The translations under genes and the position numbers were made by a program. This document shows, piece after piece, positions 22,335 to 24,952 of a stretch of 24,952 nt of DNA. Position 1 is the first letter of the stretch. Every line of letters begins with the position of its first letter. Where the stretch lies: positions 1 through 24,952 of the forward strand of contig JAKVCE010000006.1 of NCBI GenBank assembly GCA_022447405.1, written 5' to 3'. Origin of the DNA: Planctomycetota bacterium (GTDB lineage: Bacteria; Planctomycetota; UBA1135; GCA-002686595). The notes under the pieces are model-generated. The model was not told the origin of the DNA, did not search any database, and worked only from the letters and a program-made list of their open reading frames with translations.

Positions 22335-23324
22335 ATGAACCCCATCGATCCCAGCCTAGACCCGTTCCCCGAGATGAGCGGGGTCAGCACCCACCCTCTC
22401 GCAGATCGCGAGAGCCTCGTGAACCTCGAGCAGTTCTGCAGCGTCCCGGAGCCCCCCGCGGACTTCGGCGCCTTCCTCGACGCCATGCCAGACATCTACG
22501 CTGGCACCGAGCTGAAGACCCTCGTCGAGCGGATCGTCAGAGCGAAGACCACCGGCCATCCCGTGGCCTTGGCCCTCGGCGCGCACGTCCTCAAGGTGGG
22601 GCTCGCGCCGCTTGTGATCGACCTCATGCGTCGCGGCGTCGTGGACCACGTCGCGATGAACTCTGCCGGCGCGATCCATGACTTTGAGATCGCCGTCACG
22701 GGTGAGACCTCAGAGGACGTGGCGAAGGAGCTCCCGCGCGGGCGCTTCGGCTTCGCTGAGGAGACGGGCGCTGGGCTGGCGAGGGCGGTCGCGCTCGGGC
22801 TCGAGCCCGGCGACGGCGGGGCGGCGGGCTTCGGTGCGGGGGTCGGGCGAATGCTCATCGAAGAGGAGGCGCCGCACCGCGAGCACTCGGTCTGCGCCGA
22901 GGCGGTTCGACTCGGCATCTCAACCAGCGTCCACGCTTGCATAGGCGCAGACATCGTCCACATGCACCCGGACTGTGACCCCGCGGCCATCGGCCTCGCC
23001 TCCTACCTGGACTTCCGCCGCGTCTGCGGCTTCGTGCACGGCATGGGAGCGGGCGTCTGGGTCAACGTCGGCTGCGCGGTCGTCTTGCCAGAGGTCTACC
23101 TGAAGGCCGTCAGCGTCGCGCTTAACTTGGGCGCCTCGCTTGAGGAGTCCACCACAGCGAACCTCGACATGATCCGCCAGTACCGCGCTGAGACCAACGT
23201 GGTGCGCAGGCCTCCTGGCCGCGGCATCTCCATCATCGGGCAGCACGAGGTGCTCTTGCCCGTCCTGCGCGCCGCGCTCCTCGCCCGGCTGGCCGAGGCG
23301 GGCTGGGAGGGCGCGCGCGCATGA
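22335..23324 (+). CDS. Deoxyhypusine-synthase-like protein of unknown function
   Basis: A 329-residue protein with the Rossmann-type fold signature of deoxyhypusine synthase relatives: ALGAHVLKVGLAPLVIDLM is followed by VAMNSAGAIHDFEIA, then TGETSEDVAKEL and FGFAEETG. In eukaryotes and archaea the family modifies a Lys of translation factor 5A, using NAD and spermidine. Bacteria lack that factor, and I do not see the SxSGA...EEA.SWGK active-site segment with its catalytic Lys; the end reads WVNVGCAVVLPEVYLKA, then NVVRRPPGRG. As I recall, a bacterial branch of this family is found in LPS gene clusters of Geobacter and relatives. Here it lies 66 bases after the lipid A acyltransferase and overlaps hldE by ATGA. 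The reaction is unknown; polyamine or NAD use is only a guess. Confidence 0.78.
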   Translation: MNPIDPSLDPFPEMSGVSTHPLADRESLVNLEQFCSVPEPPADFGAFLDAMPDIYAGTELKTLVERIVRAKTTGHPVALALGAHVLKVGLAPLVIDLMRRGVVDHVAMNSAGAIHDFEIAVTGETSEDVAKELPRGRFGFAEETGAGLARAVALGLEPGDGGAAGFGAGVGRMLIEEEAPHREHSVCAEAVRLGISTSVHACIGADIVHMHPDCDPAAIGLASYLDFRRVCGFVHGMGAGVWVNVGCAVVLPEVYLKAVSVALNLGASLEESTTANLDMIRQYRAETNVVRRPPGRGISIIGQHEVLLPVLRAALLARLAEAGWEGARA

Positions 23325-24793
23325 GCCAGGAGCGCTTGCGCGAGGTCCTTGAGGGCCTAGGAGAGCCGCGGGTCCTCGTCGTCGGCGACGTGATCATGGA
23401 TCGCTACGTCTTCGGAGAGGTCAAGCGCATCTCGCCCGAGGCGCCGATCCCGGTGCTCAACGTCGACCAAGCCGAGCAGCGGCTCGGCGGCGCGGGGAAC
23501 GTCGCGGCGAACCTGCGGGCGATGGGCGCGGCTGTCTCGATCGTGAGCGTCATCGGCGCAGACCGCTGGGGAGAGGACGTGCGCGGTCTGCTGGTCGAGG
23601 CGGGCGTGGACGCGGGGGGGCTCGTCGTCGACGAGGCGCACCAGACGGTGCGGAAGTCTCGCCTCATGAGCGGCGGGCAGCAGATCCTCAGGGTGGACTG
23701 GGAGGGGAGCGTTGATGAGCTCAGCGCCGCCTCCGCAGAGCTCTTGGTGAAGGCCGCTGAGCGCTTGGAAGGCGTCGACGCTGTCATCCTCTCGGACTAT
23801 GGAAAGGGCGCGCTCGACGACGAGACCTGCGCCAAGCTCATCGCGCTCGCCAAGGAGCGTGGCCTGCCCGTCGTCGTAGATCCGAAGGGCAGCGACTACT
23901 CGAAGTACAGGGGCGCGGCGCTGGTCTCGCCGAACCGCAAGGAGGCTGAGCTCGCGTTGGGGCGCGCGCTCCCTGACGGGTCCGAGCTCTCCGCTGGCGC
24001 GCGCGCCCTCGCGGAGCAGAGCGGTATTGAGGCGGTCGTGATCACGCTCGGCGCGGGCGGGATCCATTACCGCGCAGCGAGCGGAGCAGAGGGACGCGTC
24101 GCCGCCAAGGCGCGCGCGGTCTATGACGTCACGGGCGCAGGGGACACGGTGGTCGCGCAGCTCGCTCTCTACCTCGGCGCGGGCGCGCCCCTCGCAGACG
24201 CGGTGCAGCTCGCGAACGAGGCGGCTGGTGTCGTCGTGGGTCGACTCGGCGCCGCGACGATCACGAGGGCAGAGCTCATCGCGCGCTTGAGCGCAGGCGA
24301 GGCGCCGCGGGGCAAGGTCGTCTCACCAGATCACCTCGATGAGCTCATCGAGGGCTGGCGCAGCGCGGGGAAGCACGTCGTCTTCACCAACGGCTGCTTT
24401 GACGTCCTGCACCGCGGGCACGTCGAGTACCTGCGCTTCTCCAAGGCGCAGGGTGACGTCCTCCTCGTCGGGGTCAACGACGACGAGAGCGTGCGCAGGC
24501 TGAAGGGGGAGGAGCGGCCGCTCAACGCCCTCGAGGACAGGCTCGAGGTGCTCGCTGCCTTGGAGCCTGTGGACGCCGTCGTCTCCTTCGGAGAGGACAC
24601 CCCGCAGGCCTTGGTGGAGCGCGTCTCGCCTGACGTGCTCGTCAAGGGTGAGGACTGGGCCGAGAAGGGCGTCGTCGGCCGGGAGTGGGTCGAGCGACAC
24701 GGCGGCAAGGTCGTCCTCGCGCCGCTCGTGCCTGGCTGCTCGACGACAGCGCTCCTTGGTAAGGCGCATGCAACGGAGGACGGGGGCTCCTGA
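23321..24793 (+). CDS. hldE: Bifunctional heptose-7-phosphate kinase / heptose-1-phosphate adenylyltransferase
   Basis: A 490-residue two-domain cytoplasmic enzyme for ADP-heptose, the donor for the LPS inner core. The N-terminal PfkB-type kinase (about 1-330) has RLGGAGNVAANL, the DPKGSDYSKYRGA block, SPNRKEAE and the catalytic DVTGAGDT (about 269-276). The C-terminal nucleotidyltransferase (about 345-480) has FTNGCFDVLHRGH with the HxGH motif, GVNDDESVRRLKG, and VKGEDW. The length and domain order match HldE (RfaE). The ATG overlaps the stop of the deoxyhypusine-synthase-like gene. It supplies substrate for GT9-type heptosyltransferases such as the one near the left end of the window. Confidence 0.96.
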   Translation: MSQERLREVLEGLGEPRVLVVGDVIMDRYVFGEVKRISPEAPIPVLNVDQAEQRLGGAGNVAANLRAMGAAVSIVSVIGADRWGEDVRGLLVEAGVDAGGLVVDEAHQTVRKSRLMSGGQQILRVDWEGSVDELSAASAELLVKAAERLEGVDAVILSDYGKGALDDETCAKLIALAKERGLPVVVDPKGSDYSKYRGAALVSPNRKEAELALGRALPDGSELSAGARALAEQSGIEAVVITLGAGGIHYRAASGAEGRVAAKARAVYDVTGAGDTVVAQLALYLGAGAPLADAVQLANEAAGVVVGRLGAATITRAELIARLSAGEAPRGKVVSPDHLDELIEGWRSAGKHVVFTNGCFDVLHRGHVEYLRFSKAQGDVLLVGVNDDESVRRLKGEERPLNALEDRLEVLAALEPVDAVVSFGEDTPQALVERVSPDVLVKGEDWAEKGVVGREWVERHGGKVVLAPLVPGCSTTALLGKAHATEDGGS

Positions 24794-24809
24794 GAGCCTA
24801 GGCTGAGCG

Positions 24810-24952
24810 ATGCGTGTCCTCTTCGTCTACCCGAACCTCTACACCCAGATGGGGTTCAACCACGGCCTCGCTGCGCTCTCGGCGGTGCTGAAGGACGCAG
24901 GGCATGAGACGCGCCTGCTCAACCTCAACGAGAACTTGCCGCCTGTGCCCAG
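24810..24952 (+). CDS. Start of a probable B12-binding radical SAM protein (3' end outside window)
   Basis: Only the first 47 codons are present. The start MRVLFVYPNLYTQMG, followed by GLAALSAVLKDAGHE and TRLLNL, is the usual opening of the cobalamin-binding Rossmann domain of B12-dependent radical SAM enzymes (methyltransferases and relatives). It begins 16 bases after hldE and is probably in the same transcript. The catalytic CxxxCxxC motif would lie beyond the window, so the assignment rests on the N-terminus alone. Confidence 0.5.
   Translation, partial: MRVLFVYPNLYTQMGFNHGLAALSAVLKDAGHETRLLNLNENLPPVP

Noticed and set aside
1..24952. CRISPR arrays, insertion sequences, phage or attachment sites
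   Set aside because: No direct-repeat arrays, transposase or integrase motifs, or flanking inverted repeats were seen.

Overview
The window is high-GC bacterial DNA, densely coded on both strands. It most resembles an uncultured, deep-branching planctomycete (inference). Two secreted proteins share a C-terminal domain with a CPC...GxGC...FGDGLRC cysteine pattern that I associate with large-genome Planctomycetota. Heptose and lipid A genes show that the cell has an LPS-type outer membrane. Several starts are GTG, many neighbouring genes overlap by ATGA, and no gap between genes exceeds about 240 bases. I see no tRNA, rRNA, CRISPR array, insertion sequence or phage gene.

Layout. 2-1892 (+): the end of an aldehyde:ferredoxin-oxidoreductase-like protein carrying a MoaD/ThiS-like tail, a family 9 glycosyltransferase and a 66-residue membrane protein. 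2081-5641 (+): a large FG-GAP/VCBS repeat protein and a smaller secreted protein with the same C-terminal module; the second is followed by a strong hairpin. 5759-9764 (+): a tightly coupled operon of radical SAM/SPASM-like enzyme, GT2 glycosyltransferase and GT39-like membrane glycosyltransferase with a soluble tail. 9771-19151 (-): an internally duplicated SurA/PpiC-type foldase, a giant fused ABC exporter, a malic enzyme-phosphotransacetylase fusion (maeB), a small membrane protein and a glycosylasparaginase-family hydrolase. 19197-24952 (+): a HAD phosphatase, RNA polymerase omega (rpoZ), then an envelope cluster of lpxK, a lipid A acyltransferase, a deoxyhypusine-synthase-like protein of unknown role, hldE and the start of a probable B12-binding radical SAM protein.

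How the genes fit together. Much of the window builds or exports the cell surface. HldE makes ADP-heptose, GT9 proteins transfer heptose-type sugars, LpxK and the acyltransferase finish lipid A, and the ABC exporter belongs to a superfamily that includes lipid A flippases and drug exporters. The PpiC protein would fold exported proteins. The HAD phosphatase could serve heptose or another sugar phosphate, but this is not shown.

The most striking observation is in the ABC exporter gene. It reads as one 1179-codon frame, but at the junction of the two halves a +1 frame preserves the expected C-terminus of a separate first subunit, including a stop codon that overlaps the second subunit's ATG. 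This looks like a heterodimeric exporter operon that was fused by a small frameshifting deletion, or an assembly error that imitates one.
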